A stretch of DNA of 64,000 bases from Cristatella mucedo (GCA_009760855.2 WPIO01000055.1:1976501-2040500), one strand, 5' to 3'; shown: positions 20,770-63,599, numbered from the stretch's first letter. Notes: a model not told the origin generated them from the letters alone. A program made the numbers and translations.

Positions 20770-21302
20770 ACAGCTAATCATCGCATCCCATCGCTATCTA
20801 AAATTAGGAGCTTGATAGCACGGTGGCTTTCAAAGAATTTAACTAGCTTCGTAGTTCTTTCTAGCTGGACTACGGCAATTCCGTCTCAGCTGGGCAACCG
20901 GAAAAAACCATTAAGCTTCTGCAGCGGGTCAATAATATGGCTCCAATGCTAGTTTTCAAATCCCAGAGGTTCAGCCAAGTGACGACCTGCAAGCGCACCC
21001 GGTTGATCAACGAATACAGAGGAAAGTTCTAACTCTGATCCGTAAGGCGCGCCATAGCTTGACTCCTTCGTATCTAGCAGAATTGCTACACAAGTTTTAG
21101 CCTCTTTCTGCCTTCAGGTCCTCTATAGACAATAAAAATTAGCTGTTGTGTTCCTCTGCTTAAAAACAGTTGGTGACAGAAGCATCTGCATTTCAGGTCC
21201 TAGACTGTGGAACTCATGTCCACAATTCTTACGCAATGACATCCACTCACCTGCTGCCGACTGTGGCACATCCTTTCCAGCAGTCCAAAGCTGCTACTTT
21301 AA
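20770..21302 (+). mobile_element. LINE-B fragments, decayed
   Basis: Encodes LSKIRSLIARWLSKNLTSFV and a diverged LSxLDYCNS segment. After a short deletion near 20995 it continues with the DQRIQ...LTLI, TPSYLAELLHKF and FLCLKTVGDRS equivalents, up to NSCPQFLRNDIHSPAAD. Several frameshifts are present. Confidence 0.7.
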
Positions 21303-21575
21303 TGCTAATAATAATAATGATAATAATAATAGGAATACATTTGATATACAGTAGCTCCCTCAGAGAGCTCAATCACTTTCTAGGGATTTTAAATTTGCGG
21401 CAAAAGAAGCACGATCGAATGTTTGGTGGTAGCATGCTCAATGACAACAAGAATAACCTGGGTAGGGGTGACATTCGCAGGGCCAGTATGCAAGTGTTGT
21501 TAGTGGCGGCATGCACAGAGTCAGCACGCATAAGCACATAAAGTATTAATCACACAGACCCACTAAATGCTACTT
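21303..21575 (-). mobile_element. LINE-A 3' UTR copy
   Basis: (AAT)n with GATAATAATAATAGG, tip AGAGAGCTCAATCACT, then the 3' UTR blocks up to CAGACCCACTAAATGC. The insertion is 5'-truncated in the UTR. Confidence 0.78.
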
Positions 21576-21773
21576 GTTTCCATCAATACTATGTAGTGTT
21601 TGCTTCACACTGATAGCTATAAACAGCCATAGGGCTGTAAGGGTGCTGTCTGCTGTCGCCATTACGGTGTACGTGAACTAACGTACTGATACTGCATTGA
21701 TGGCTTTGGTCCTATCTCAGTGGGAGACTTGTGGGAGATCTACTTCTTTGCACAATCTATACACTACCTCTTG

Positions 21774-22112
21774 GTGAGCCGTGATGGCACACTAGGTAAG
21801 GCGGTTGCTTGCCGAGCTGGTTTTGTCTAGCAGTTAAGGTGCTCGCCCCGACCAAGGTCTGACTGAGGTCGTGGGCTCGAGCCCCGAGGCATATGTGAAG
21901 CGCCTGAATAGAGATTAAGTTCTCTTGGGGCGCTATATAAGTGAATTATATTACTATATTATTTCGCGACCTCGGTCCCGAGGTCGCGGGTTCGATTCCT
22001 GCAGTGGGCGATTCTTTATTGCCACTTCAAGCGGTGGTGATAGCCGTAAAGGCTCTTCTGTCGCCATACAAAAAGAGGTTGTTAAATCAGCTAGGATTTA
22101 TTATCTATTATT
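21774..22112 (+). mobile_element. SINE-1, split by a SINE-2
   Basis: The head GTGAGCCGTGATGGCACACT (A-box-like) occupies 21774-21810. After a 151-bp SINE-2 the element resumes with CGACCTCGGTCCCGAGGTC and the B box GGTTCGATTCC, the body hairpin (GCCACTTCAAGCGGTGGT) and the 3' stem GTTGTTAAATCAGCT. It sits inside a LINE-A. Confidence 0.85.
21811..21961 (+). mobile_element. SINE-2 copy
   Basis: tRNA-like head (AGCAGTTAAGGTGCTCG A-box region, GGGCTCGAGCCCC B-box region), then GGCATATGTGAAGCGCCTGA, the tip AGAGATTAAGTTCTCT and GGGGCGCTATATAAGTGAAT with an AT-rich tail. From GCGCCT to the end it matches the LINE-A 3' terminus. Confidence 0.87.
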
Positions 22113-23016
22113 ATTGCCGATGTAATCACCAAGCACAATCTAGGCTTTCACTGCTATGCAGTGACACACAGTTGTACCTACATATGCTTTGATCCCTCCG
22201 TAGCTATCAGCACGACAAAATCTCTCTACTCCTTTGCTTCATGTATAGATGGCACTTTGATGTCAACTCAAATCGAACTTTCTCAAATTGAATTACTAAA
22301 AACCAGCTTATTAGTTATGGGAAAACCAAGTGTGACTCATAAATTGGCAAGCTTAATTATCAAATTGGGCTCCGCCACCATACATCCTGTAGCGCTTGCA
22401 CGCAAAACGGGAGTCCTGTTACTAAGTAAACTTTCAAGAGAGATGCTGTCAGCTCCACAGTCAAGAATGCCTACTTTCATCTATGGACGTTGCAAAAAAG
22501 CAAGCCTGCCTAGACGAGGATACCACATTCAAGTCGTTAACTTGCGCTGGCTCCCCGTCAAGCAGCACGTCGACTTCAAGTTTTTGCCACTAGGCTTTCC
22601 GGCTGGCCACTCTCTTTCTACAACCGGCCGAACTATGAACTATGAACTAGCCATTTGAACCACGCCCCAATAAGGCTAGGTATCCTGCTCGGGTGATTCG
22701 AGTCGCTTAGCTGTGTCTCTAACCTACCTCAAATCCTTGGGAGACCGTATATTTACTTTTTAGGAATCCAAAAGCCTGAGAAACACCATCGACTGACATC
22801 GCGACACCCCATGACTTGAACTTATTTAAAAAGAAGCTATGCACCCACCTGTTCCTCACAACATTTGCTGTCCATGTGAATGGTCCTTTATGTGCTTATG
22901 CGTGCTGACACTGTACACATTATCACTAAGTAACTATCATGCTTTTCTTGTAGCATATTCGAGTGCCTAGAAAGAGATTAATCTCTTTAAGGTCGCTATA
23001 CAAATGTTTGTTATTA

Positions 23017-23579
23017 AGCGAACCAACCGGCGACCGATACGGCGAGTCCACTTCATTGCATCGTGGAGGTGGCAGTGTCGGAGAACTTGAAGGTATCGCC
23101 GGTGGCGGGAACGCTGGGGTTGCATTCGGGAGCCGACGAAGCACACGTTTAACTTCGAGTATCTGGAAAGATATATAATTTTCCGCGTGAAATCACGACG
23201 CGAGGAACATTTTCTTTCATTTAAAAGTTTCTTTTCGCGATAAGCTTCCTCCAGCAGCGCATGGTTGTCGGTGCAATTCGCGGCACGTGAGTACCAACCA
23301 GACGCGGTGGAGCGACGTGTGCGCGCGTGCGGACGTGCGTGATCTGACAGCTGCAGCCTCGCAGCCGATGCGTTTGTACTGCGGTTGGGCGCGTTCACCG
23401 GCCTTTCGTCGTGTCTGTTGTTACGACGTAATAATTTTAATCGACTTAATCTTACTACGTAAGATTTAGCCGGCGGTACATCCTATGTCAAGTGCCTAGA
23501 CAGATATACTGTCGTTCTCTTGGGGACGCTTTACAAATGTATCATTATTGTTATTATCATTATTATTATTATCCGCGAT
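23017..23579. other. No recognisable gene; one LINE tip
   Basis: Unique-looking sequence. At 23488-23572 (+) it holds a LINE-A-type tip (AAGTGCCTAGACAGATATAC, GTTCTCTTGGGGACGCTTTA, ATTATT tail). No protein is recognised. Confidence 0.45.
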
Positions 23580-24060
23580 CGCCAGCCGCCCACCTCTCTC
23601 CCCAACCGCCTCTGCCGCCTCCCAGCCCAGGGTACGGCAACGTTTGGGAACGTTTGTTTGTAGCGCGCTAGCGTGCGTTGTGCCTCTAAGAGCCCGAGCT
23701 TCTACTTCGCGCGCGCGTTTCGTGGCCTTCCGGTGTTGTTCCGGCTACCGTGCGCAGTCGCATAGCACGTGCGACGTGCGATGAGAGAAAATGTAACCCG
23801 AAGCTCCGCGCGCGAACTTCCGCCTCTCGTACTAGGGAGCGTTGACCGCCGGAGTCTTTGCATTTCCTCGCCGCTGCCGACGACGCTGTACGCGCGCTAT
23901 GTAGTAAGTATCAAGGAGTCCAGCCGTCCGTCCTAATCGGCACGTGCAACCTTGTTTACCACCGAGCTCGTCCTTCAGGCCGGCGGCCGACGGAATAATG
24001 CGCGGTCCTCCGGCTGGCTTTCTGTCGTCCCTCGCCAAAAATCTCAAAAAGCCTTAGCCG
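23580..24060. promoter_or_regulatory. CpG-rich stretch, candidate promoter region
   Basis: Many CpG and GCGCGC words (for example CGCGCGCGTTTCGTGG) in otherwise balanced DNA, 2.3 kb upstream of the first recognised WRN exon. No TATA box or initiator can be assigned. The link to WRN is only positional. Confidence 0.25.
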
Positions 24061-24165
24061 TTTTCAGTTATCGACAGAGGTACGTCTGCTTAGTGGTGGA
24101 GGCATTGGGCTAGGCTCGATCTCGTATTCGAACTGCTTCTGCCAGCATCCGTTGTGGCCGTGTGT

Positions 24166-25012
24166 CAAGCCAAGTGTGACTCCGAAACTGGAAAGATAAT
24201 CGCTCAAAACTGGCTCCGGCCGCATATCTCCTGTTGCCTGTGCACTTAATTTAGGTGTCCTGTTCCAAAGTGACCTTTTACTAGATGACCACTTCAGCTC
24301 CACAGTCAAGTCTGCCAACTTTCAGCTGCATACCATTGCTCAGATTCCGGCTTGCTTAGACAGGGATACTACATTTTAATTGGTCCGTGCAATTGTAGCA
24401 TCCTGTCTCGACTTCTGTAACTCACTGCTTGTTGGTCTACCAGCCTGTGCAATCAGGCGCTTACAGCTTATGCAAAACTTGGTAGCTAGGCTTGTCTGTA
24501 GTAAGCATAGCAGTTGCCATAGCAAACCACTTCTTGCCGACCTGCACTGGCTCCCAGTCAAGCAAAGAATTGACTTTTCTGTCACTCACTTTTCGGCCCC
24601 TTCATTCTTTGGCCCCAGCCTACCTATCAGATCTACTTCCTCACCGGGCCAAGCATCGTAAAACCCACTGTTCCGACGAATCGTTTAGCTAAACCTCGTA
24701 CGAACCTCAAAACTTTGGAGACCCTGCCTTTTTTTTATATGGTCCCGAAGCCTGGAACTCACATCCGACTGACGTCAAGACATCTCCTGACTTGACCACA
24801 TTTAAACAGAAACTAAAAACGCACCTATTTATCACAGCATTTAGTGGGTCCTTGTGAGTCGTCCCATGTGTGCTTATGCATGCTCACACTGCACATGCTG
24901 CTACAAGCTATACGGTTATTAGGTAATTTTTTCTTTACAGCATCTCTAAGTGTCTAGAGATTCAGTTCTCTGAGGGTGCTATAAAAATGTATTATTATTA
25001 TCATTATTTGTT
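24166..25012 (+). mobile_element. LINE-A copy
   Basis: Starts in the RT near the GKPSVT equivalent and continues with SCLDFCNSLLVGLPACAIRR, DLHWLPVKQRIDF and the C-terminus. It then runs through the 3' UTR to a shortened tip (GTGTCTAGAGATTCAGTTCT) and an ATTATTATT tail. Multiple frameshifts. Confidence 0.84.
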
Positions 25013-26315
<1,303 letters not shown>

Positions 26316-26380
26316 ACCAGCACGGTGCTGAAGCTGCTGGGTAGGTGTGTTATGCTGTAATGAGCTGGTAGGCTTTCTGT

Positions 26381-56501
<30,121 letters not shown>

Positions 56502-56894
56502 TTCGTTGCTTAACGGGTTTTTTTTTAGCTTCTTATTGTAGTAGAGGATGTGCTTGCTGTCTGCAGCTGCCTACTTGCCACTAAAAAATAGTGTGAACTT
56601 GCTCATTTGCAGCTCTAGTCTGCTGTCGATGTCCTTGTTTGCACATATTTGATAGCTTCGAGCCATTGAAGAAAAAAAGACCAAATCGACGAGGATCGAT
56701 CGGTGCTTGTTGTTGTGTACATCTCTCCTAGCTCCTTCTCTTGCATGCATCTTTGGGCTGATGCCACAGATGAGTTGCCTTAGAAAACGCAGGGAGATCT
56801 TCCGGGGATCATGGCGTCTGTATTTCATGTGAACCGCTCGGAAGCTCGACTCCATGCGAATTTGCTTCAGTCACGGCGTGATTTCACGCATTCA

Positions 56895-56936
<42 letters not shown>

Positions 56937-57519
56937 GATTCACCTGCTATGATGGCTGTGATGACTGTGCTTTCTGCAGGAACTTGACTTTCGTTGGCCT
57001 ACTTGTCTGTCTCACCAAAAGTGGCAGAGCCGTGGCCATGTCTTGGTTCAAGTAGGCTATAATGAAAACCAAGATTCTTAATTCCTTATCCGATTGCCAT
57101 AAAAAAAAAAAACATTTAAGATGTGGCAGCAGCGTTTTTAAGTACCTGGCCATTGACTTGTAGCTCTTCTGGAGGTGTTTTGACTCTCATAACTGGGGGC
57201 TACAACAGGAATGTGCTAAGCCAATAGATGCATAGTTTTGCATTCTTATAACCGTATTTGAATCGCCTTGCTATTTCGCCGACTCATGCTTACGCTTTAT
57301 TGAGCAAACGATTTACCTCTTTTCAGAACATCTGATTGTTGCACGGTAATATTAGTCCCTGAAAGTAACACAAAAGTTGGGCGTGTGGGTAAGGAGACAG
57401 AAGAACCTTTTAACTCCCATTCGCGAGCTCACATACTTCGTGAATGTGAGTGAGCATAGATCTCTGGGCGATCTCTGTTAAGTAGCATGTCGAAGCAAGC
57501 AGTTCATATGTCAACTGTA
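56502..57519. other. WRN 3' flank / probable 3' UTR
   Basis: No AATAAA was seen in the first kilobase after the stop. A possible AATAAA lies at 58041-58046, beyond a LINE-A copy. A T-rich stretch follows the stop. No other gene is recognised. Confidence 0.4.
56896..56934. repeat. (CTG)13
   Basis: Thirteen uninterrupted CTG units about 400 bp after the WRN stop codon, in the same orientation as the long tract upstream of the gene. Confidence 0.97.
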
Positions 57520-57755
57520 CAGTTTGCCAAATAGCACTGAAAGCATTACCCTAATTGTGCGTATGCGTGCTGCCACTAACCGTATTTGCATGCTGACCCT
57601 GTGCCTGTAACCTCTAACAGGCTTCTAGGCTTGTCATAGAGCATGCTACCACTCCATCATGCTACCTTTGCAGCAAATGTAAAGTGCCTAGAAAGAGATG
57701 AGTTCTCGGAGGGCCGCTATAACAAATGAATTGCTATTATTATTATTACCACCTG
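57520..57755 (+). mobile_element. LINE-A 3' UTR copy
   Basis: ATGCGTGCTGCCACTAACCG, the TTTGCATGCTGACCCTGTGC block, GTGCCTAGAAAGAGATGAGT with TTCTCGGAGGGCCGC, and an (ATT)n tail. Confidence 0.8.
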
Positions 57756-58317
57756 CCCATGGGCGTCTGGAAGGGAGGGGGACAGTAGGCCTACTTGGAC
57801 CGACGTGTAAGGTCATATTAGACGCCGATTAAATCTTGTTATGAAATGATTGGCTGAAACTTGCAGGGCCTAGGTCATTGGCTTTATCCTGGTCCCAATC
57901 CCAAGCTGCTCTTTCTCTGTCTTGTGGTGCTATGCATATCATTATTGTTACAGTAAAAATTCACTGGATACCGCAAGCATTGCCCCGACCTATTTCCTTA
58001 ATTCCTACCTGAACTGCTTCGCCAGCTCTGGCCTCAGGATAATAAACTAATATCTTATAATTTATGTATAATTGTAATACTAACTTCTTTCACTTGAAGA
58101 CTTGGATACAGAGGCTTTTGCCCTGGACTATGAAAGGGAACTGTTGTCTTCAGTACTAGCACAGCATTAAAATTTCTCTGGCTTTTGGCACTGGCTCTTA
58201 CTTTTTCGAGGTCCTGAGCTGCTTCTTGTTTGCTACCTACTCGACTGTCCTGACCCTGCTTCGCCATCGTCTTAGTTTCTTGGGATGAAGCCCTTTGGCT
58301 ACAGTCAAATCGATTCA

Positions 58318-58505
58318 TGAGCAGGATGTGTGAATTTGCATGCTAACCCTATGCATGTCAACTCAAATCATGTTATGCTTGTTGACATAGAGCATACCTA
58401 CTACTAGTCATTTGATCGAGCTTCCTTTGCAGCAAATGTAAAGTGATAGAAAGAGATTAAGTTATCTGAGGGTTCCATACAAATGTATTATTATTATTAC
58501 TAACG
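58318..58505 (+). mobile_element. LINE-A 3' UTR copy
   Basis: GAATTTGCATGCTAACCCTA, AGCAAATGTAAAGTGATAGA, tip AGAGATTAAGTTATCT and ATTATTATTAC tail. The stem has one mismatch. Confidence 0.75.
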
Positions 58506-58604
58506 GCTGACGTCCATGTGGTTTTGTCCTTCATCTGGCGATCGAACCGCACTGTACCATCCTTGTGACGACCTTTGTGTACTGATATGTTTTCTGACGG
58601 AGCT

Positions 58605-58750
58605 ACGGCTGCGAGTCATATCTCTAACCATATTATGCATGCTGACTGCATGTTACTACTAAGCATTTAATTGTGCTTACTTTTCAACGTACACAGTGCC
58701 CAGAGAGAGAGGGTCCCGTGCAAATGTATAATCATTATTTTTATTACTGT
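58605..58750 (+). mobile_element. LINE-A 3' end, diverged
   Basis: ATTATGCATGCTGACTGCAT, GTGCCCAGAGAGAGAGGGTC and an ATTATTTTTATTAC tail. The tip loop is lost. Confidence 0.55.
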
Positions 58751-59134
58751 TTAATCTCCGGTCAGGCATTCGGCTTACATGAGTGCTCTCGCGTTCCCGA
58801 TGCGGTGTATGTAAAGTGAAAGTTTGAGCTGGTCGCGAAACCCATTACACATACTTGCCAACGTAGCCACAATCGTAGACCAGTGTCCACCAACGAGTGC
58901 ACGATTAATTTTCAAATCTCCAAAGCTGATCAAAATCAAACGGCACTCTCAATTGCTAGAGAATCGCTGCAAGTCCAGCATGCCCTCTAGCAGATGGAAA
59001 GCAGCAAGACAGTGGAAGATACGCTGTTACGCTACGAGTACCCTCGTGCAAAAGCACTGCCTATCCCGGTGCACGATTGTTTCTTGGTATTTTAAAGGCG
59101 ATAATGACAGCCTCATCCGGTGTTGCCAGGATAG

Positions 59135-59640
59135 GTCCTTAATGATAATAATAATAATGCACTTGATAAAGCGCCCTCAGAGAACTTAATCTCTTTCTAG
59201 GCATTTTTACATTTGCTGCAAAGTAAAATGCAATTGAATGGTAAGTAAAATCATGCCTGAAAAACAAACAAAATGAATAATATGGTCAGGGGTGACATGC
59301 ACAGGGTCAGCATGCAAATGTGGTTAGTGGCAGCATGCACAGTGTCAGCACGCATAAGCACATGAAGGACGAATCACAGGGACCCGCTAAATGCTGTCCT
59401 AAATAGGTATGTTTTTAGGTTCCTTTTAAATGTGGTCAGGTCAGGGGATGTTCTGACGCAGGTCGGGAGGAAGTTCCAGGCTTTGGGAGCATACGAACTA
59501 AACGCACGGTCTCCAAAGGATTTGAGGTTTGTAAGGGGTATTTGTAGACTGCTAGGATTCCGAAAAGCGGGTGGTACGATGCTTGGCCTGGTGGGGGAGT
59601 AGATCTGGGAGATAGGCTGGAGCCAAAGAATGATTCCATT
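59135..59640 (-). mobile_element. LINE-A 3' copy
   Basis: (AAT)n at 59145-59158, tip AGAGAACTTAATCTCT, full 3' UTR and RT C-terminus on the minus strand (FGDRAFSSYAPKAWNFLPTC, TFKRNLKTYLFRTAFSGSL). Well preserved. Confidence 0.87.
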
Positions 59641-60114
59641 GATGGCATTATTTGCTAGATTCATGAGCGAAGAAACGCGACGCAAAAGCAGAAGATATGC
59701 TCGCAAGAATAGGTATACTCACAAGAATAGACCAAATAGGCTAAGAGTCCCGCACCTCCGGCCAGAGCCAGCAAGCTTATGCAGCTCGTCTTCATCCTCA
59801 GCTCCTCGACCAGTCCGCTGAACGCCGGCGTCCGCATTCTGACACGTGACGTGCAAGCGGTGCCATCCTTAGCCGCAGCAGAAGGCCGACTCCTGCCCGA
59901 ACGCCAGTCAATCTCCGGTCTCGAATCGAATGCTAGCGCATGCAATGGGGCAATTAGTGGCTTCTTGTCTGCAGTGCTCACCTACCAGCACCCGCCCGCT
60001 TGGCCCTGTAGTGATAGTAACGATAATACAAACAATAGGTCGTTTGTATGTAGCCAGAGGAGAACTCAGCGTAATGCATCTTATTCTGTAACTTCGTGAG
60101 CTCGCAAGAACTAA
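59641..60114. other. No recognisable feature
   Basis: Unique-looking sequence. Open frames of about 100 codons on both strands match no family I know. Confidence 0.45.
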
Positions 60115-60312
60115 ATGGGTCCTGTTCTGGAGAGCCAACAGACTTCATATCAAACGACAAAGAAACGCGAGGAACATACACGTTGAATCGGAAGTGCAGT
60201 CAAGGAAGTGAATTGAGTGAAAGTAATGGCTCAGGACGGCTGGAAAAGATCTGCCGCAGTCAGCAGCATGAGAGGATGTCATTGCGTAAGAATTGTGGAG
60301 CTGAGCTCAGGC
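60115..60312 (-). mobile_element. LINE-B fragment
   Basis: Antisense LINE-B segments AGCCAACAGACTTCATATCA, GGCTCAGGACGGCTGGAAAA and CATTGCGTAAGAATTGTGGA in the usual order with gaps. Confidence 0.6.
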
Positions 60313-61354
60313 CATCAGTAAACTTGACTTAACAGGCTCGTCGTACAACGGTAACGTTCAGTCATTGCTTAAACGTAGGACGTTGCAACGAGTGACCACA
60401 TCCAAATGATCCTTGCCAGTATAGTTCCCGGGTCGTCGTTCAAAACTGGCAGACAACATACGGCCCAAATAATTGATCATACTACACTCCGTATGGTGGC
60501 ATCACTTGACAAGCAGAATACGATGCCTGCACGAGTGACACTATGGCTGAGTGACTGCTTGGCTGGGCTATATTCGCCCGGCGTTGGAAGTCGAAGGACG
60601 AGCATGATTTAGCGCAATTTCCTCCGGATGCCATTTGTTAATGTCCCCTGCAGTACACGATCGCTGAGCGGTCGAGTCGTCCACCGCCGCTGCACGCTAC
60701 CACTGTACTGCTCCCTACCACTGCACCGCGGCTGGCGAAAACGATTTTACCATCAACATTTCGCCAGGAAACGCGAACTCTTTTCAAACTCTTCCGTCTT
60801 CTTTAAGACGTTCACGGCATGAAAACCGGGGGCTCGGGGGTTAGATAATTCATGCTTGATAAACAGCTACGTGCAACCTGGCCTGAGCAGTTTGCTGCTA
60901 GCAGCCTGTGCTCTGGTGTCTAGGTAGGCTTGCTGCTGCTAGTTACGGTTTCGATGAGGGGCCCCGTCAGGACGCCACCGCAGGCCACAGCGACTACCAG
61001 CATACCATCGGTCGTTCGATTGTGCTAGTTTGGTTAGGGTTCGCGGTAGAGCTTTCGAGGGACTGCTTAATGGCGCATTACCACTACATTTCTTTAAGCA
61101 GAAATCCTTCTCAGCCGTTAGGAGTAGAGCGCAGCTGAAGCCGTGGGGTTAACAAACCCGGCCTGTCTGCCGGACGTCGATTGTCGCGTATATCAGAGGA
61201 TAGGAGAGGCAGCTCAGGTGCCGCGACCGCTACGTAACGCAAAGAAAGCTGTTTTTACTCAGTGGCTCCTCAGCAGCAGCACCTCGGACAGCAGCTACTC
61301 GGACGTCCCCTCCAAATAAACTGTCCCGTCCAGGCCCAGTCCGAGGCCGCGCTT
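60313..61354. other. No recognisable feature
   Basis: No conserved protein or recognised repeat. Short open frames only. Confidence 0.45.
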
Positions 61355-61514
61355 GTTTCGGTTATGTCTCAGCAGCCGCCCTATAGCTCAATCCGGCGCT
61401 GCTACTGGCTTTCGTCAAGCTGCTTAGCTTTCCAAAGAGCTCAGTGCTGACTGCTTGCTTAGCCCCTACGGAAATGTCTCATAGTTTCGGTTATGTCTCA
61501 GCAGCCGCCCTATA
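61355..61514. repeat. 31-bp identical direct repeat, 129 bp apart
   Basis: The sequence beginning GTTTCGGTTATGTCTCAGCA and ending CCGCCCTATA occurs at 61355-61385 and 61484-61514 without a mismatch. Confidence 0.95.
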
Positions 61515-61639
61515 CGAGGAGGAGGGAGAGGCTTTCCGAATTATGTCGCATTAGCCCTCCCTACAAGGGTGGGGGTGGCTAAAAGGGGCAATGGGCAAGG
61601 CTACAGCTCTGCTAGGGTGCGTTAGACGGCTCGGTTGGA

Positions 61640-61830
61640 CGTCCAGCTTGAAACCTCCGCGGTTAAATTGTATTGCTCCAGCTTGCAACGGGCAATTCAC
61701 AATTGCCTGCTGCAGGACTGTAAGTCGCGACCGGATCGCTAAATTCGCGTACCTTGCCCCTAGGCGAAGGCCCATAAGTCGCTACATAAATGAAGCTGCT
61801 TAATCAGCCGACCTTTACTTTATCCGAGTC
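61640..61830 (+). mobile_element. Diverged SINE-1-like element
   Basis: The 3' part (GTCGCTACATAAATGAAGCT, then GCTTAATCAGCCGACCTTTA) parallels the SINE-1 end (GTCGCTATACAAAAAGAGGC, then GTTTAATCAGCTAGGATTTA). The head is not recognisable. Confidence 0.45.
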
Positions 61831-62079
61831 AGCTGTAGCTAAAGATCATTGCTGGGATCTAGCTAGCTTGTTTGCATAGCTTAGTCAGTAAGACAAATAC
61901 TTCTGCATAGCCTGCACAGGGCAGATGGCTTGTCTAACTAATTCAAAATGTATGCGTGGTTTCATAGTTTTAAGCGACGGTCTGGCGTCCGTTTAGGGCT
62001 GAGCTTAATTCGCTATCAGCCTTTATTCTCCCCCCACCCACCATTCGATCGTCGAAAACGCGAGCACCTCACGATAACT

Positions 62080-62940
62080 TAATAATAATAATAATAATAA
62101 TAATACACTTGGTAAAGTGCCCTCAGAGAACTCAATCTCTTTCTAGGCACTTTACATTTGCTGCAAAAGAAACACGATCGAATGGTGAGTGGTATCATGC
62201 TTGACGAGCAACATGAATAGCATGGTTAGGGGTGACATGCACAGGGTCAGCATGCAAGTGTAGTCAGTGGCAGCATTCAGCGAGCGTAAACACATAAAGG
62301 ACAAATCACAGGGACCCACTAAATGCTGTCATAAATAGGTGAGTTTGTAAGTTCTTTATAAATGTAGTCAAGCAAGAGGATGTCGTGATGCAAATCGGGA
62401 GTGAGTTCCGGGCTTTGGGAGCATACGAACTAAATGCACGGTCCCAAAAGGATTTGAGGTTTGCATGAGGTATAGGTAAACAGTTGGGTTGGTCCCGCGG
62501 TTAAGGTGCTCGCCCCGACTAAGTGAAAGCCTAGATTATGCTTGGCAATCACATCGGCAAGAGGGAGAGTATAAACCGTGAAAAGAACCGTACCAAGCAC
62601 GGAGCCCTGAGGTACCCCATATTTCAGAGGTACCTCGGATGATCTTTGTCCGTTCACATCAATACTCTGGAGTTTTCCACTGTGATAGGACCTGAACCAT
62701 TGCAGAGCAGTGCCAGTGATGCCCAGGCGAGATGAGAGGCGCTCAAGAAGGACTTGGTGATCAACGGTATAAAAAGCTGCCGAAAGATCGAGCAAAACAA
62801 GCAGAGATGCTTTACCCATGTCTGCATTCCTAAATAGGTTGTTGTACACCCGAAGTAATGCTGACTCTGTGGAGTGATTAGCTCTAAAGCCAGACTGGAA
62901 CTTACTAGCATGGTTTGAAGTATCAAAAATGAGTTTAGCT
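62080..62940 (-). mobile_element. LINE-A copy, deleted and joined through a SINE-2 fragment
   Basis: (AAT)n, tip AGAGAACTCAATCTCT, 3' UTR and C-terminus to about 62487, then a SINE-2 head piece, then RT palm-region sequence. The minus-strand peptide is VLLDLSAAFYTVDHQVLLER and YGVPQGSVLGTVLFTVYTLP. The middle of the RT is missing. Confidence 0.82.
62488..62522 (+). mobile_element. SINE-2 head fragment
   Basis: GTTGGTCCCGCGGTTAAGGT, then GCTCGCCCCGACTAAG. It matches the first 35 bp of SINE-2 and breaks off into LINE-A. Confidence 0.75.
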
Positions 62941-63149
62941 GGTTCAGCATGAGTTCAACATAATCTCTATCCAGGTTTTGTATAGCTCGCAAGAAGCTGC
63001 TGAAATGGCGATGCAAGAGAATCAACAACCCAGAGTTAGTGACATGCATGGAACAATCATGCAAAACCAAGCAGGTATCATATTAGACCAGCATGCTAAA
63101 GCTAAAATGAAGACTACCCAGGGCCACTCACTTATGGCCTCCGGTTAGT

Positions 63150-63590
63150 TACCTCCGGCTACTAACATGCACCGAATAATTCGCAGGTATGCACAGCACA
63201 CCGGAACCAACAATTCAAACAAGTTTACTTAGGCAAAGAGAAAGCTGACTGGATCGGACGCATCTTTAGCTGTGACTTGATAGATGCATGGTCGTTGGTG
63301 GTATTGACCATAGTTGAAAGCAAGTTCCAGGCTCCTGAAAGGCTCGATCACCAAAAGCTGTAAACTTAGTGTGAGGGTAAATGACCGATGCTTACGAGCC
63401 GATGGAGCGGAAACACGCAAAGTGAACAAAGAGAAACGAGGCTGATGCAAGTGAAGTGAGGTGTAAGCCAAACTGAGGATGTCTTGAAATCAATTTACTG
63501 CTTGATAGAAGCCAGTGAAGCTCATACAGAAGTGGTGTGAGGTGGCTGCTATGCCGTTGACGACAGACCAGACTGGCCTCAGTTAAAAAG
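63150..63590 (-). mobile_element. Diverged LINE C-terminal fragment
   Basis: The minus-strand peptide RVSAPSARKHRSFTLTLSLQ, then IEPFRSLELAFNYG, together with an antisense CCAGTGAAGCTCATACAGAA segment. It occupies the same place as the LINE-A C-terminal region but is only distantly similar. Possibly a third LINE family. Confidence 0.4.
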
Positions 63591-63599
63591 ATATATAAT

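Larger units (their letters stand above)
21690..23016 (+). mobile_element. LINE-A copy carrying a nested SINE-1/SINE-2 pair
   Basis: LINE-A RT sequence (GTCCTATCTCAGTGGGAGAC...CTACCTCTTG) is interrupted at 21774 and resumes at about 22113 (ATTGCCGATGTAATCACCAA). It continues through a diverged palm and C-terminus to the tip (AGAGATTAATCTCT) and tail near 23000. In the intact copy at 1345 these two sequences are adjacent (CTCCCTCTTGCCGATGTG), which proves the insertion point. Confidence 0.8.

Noticed and set aside
21774-22112. tRNA genes, from A- and B-box sequences
   Set aside because: The heads recur as parts of dispersed SINE-1/SINE-2 copies with shared tails. They lack a proper acceptor stem and a clear anticodon arm.
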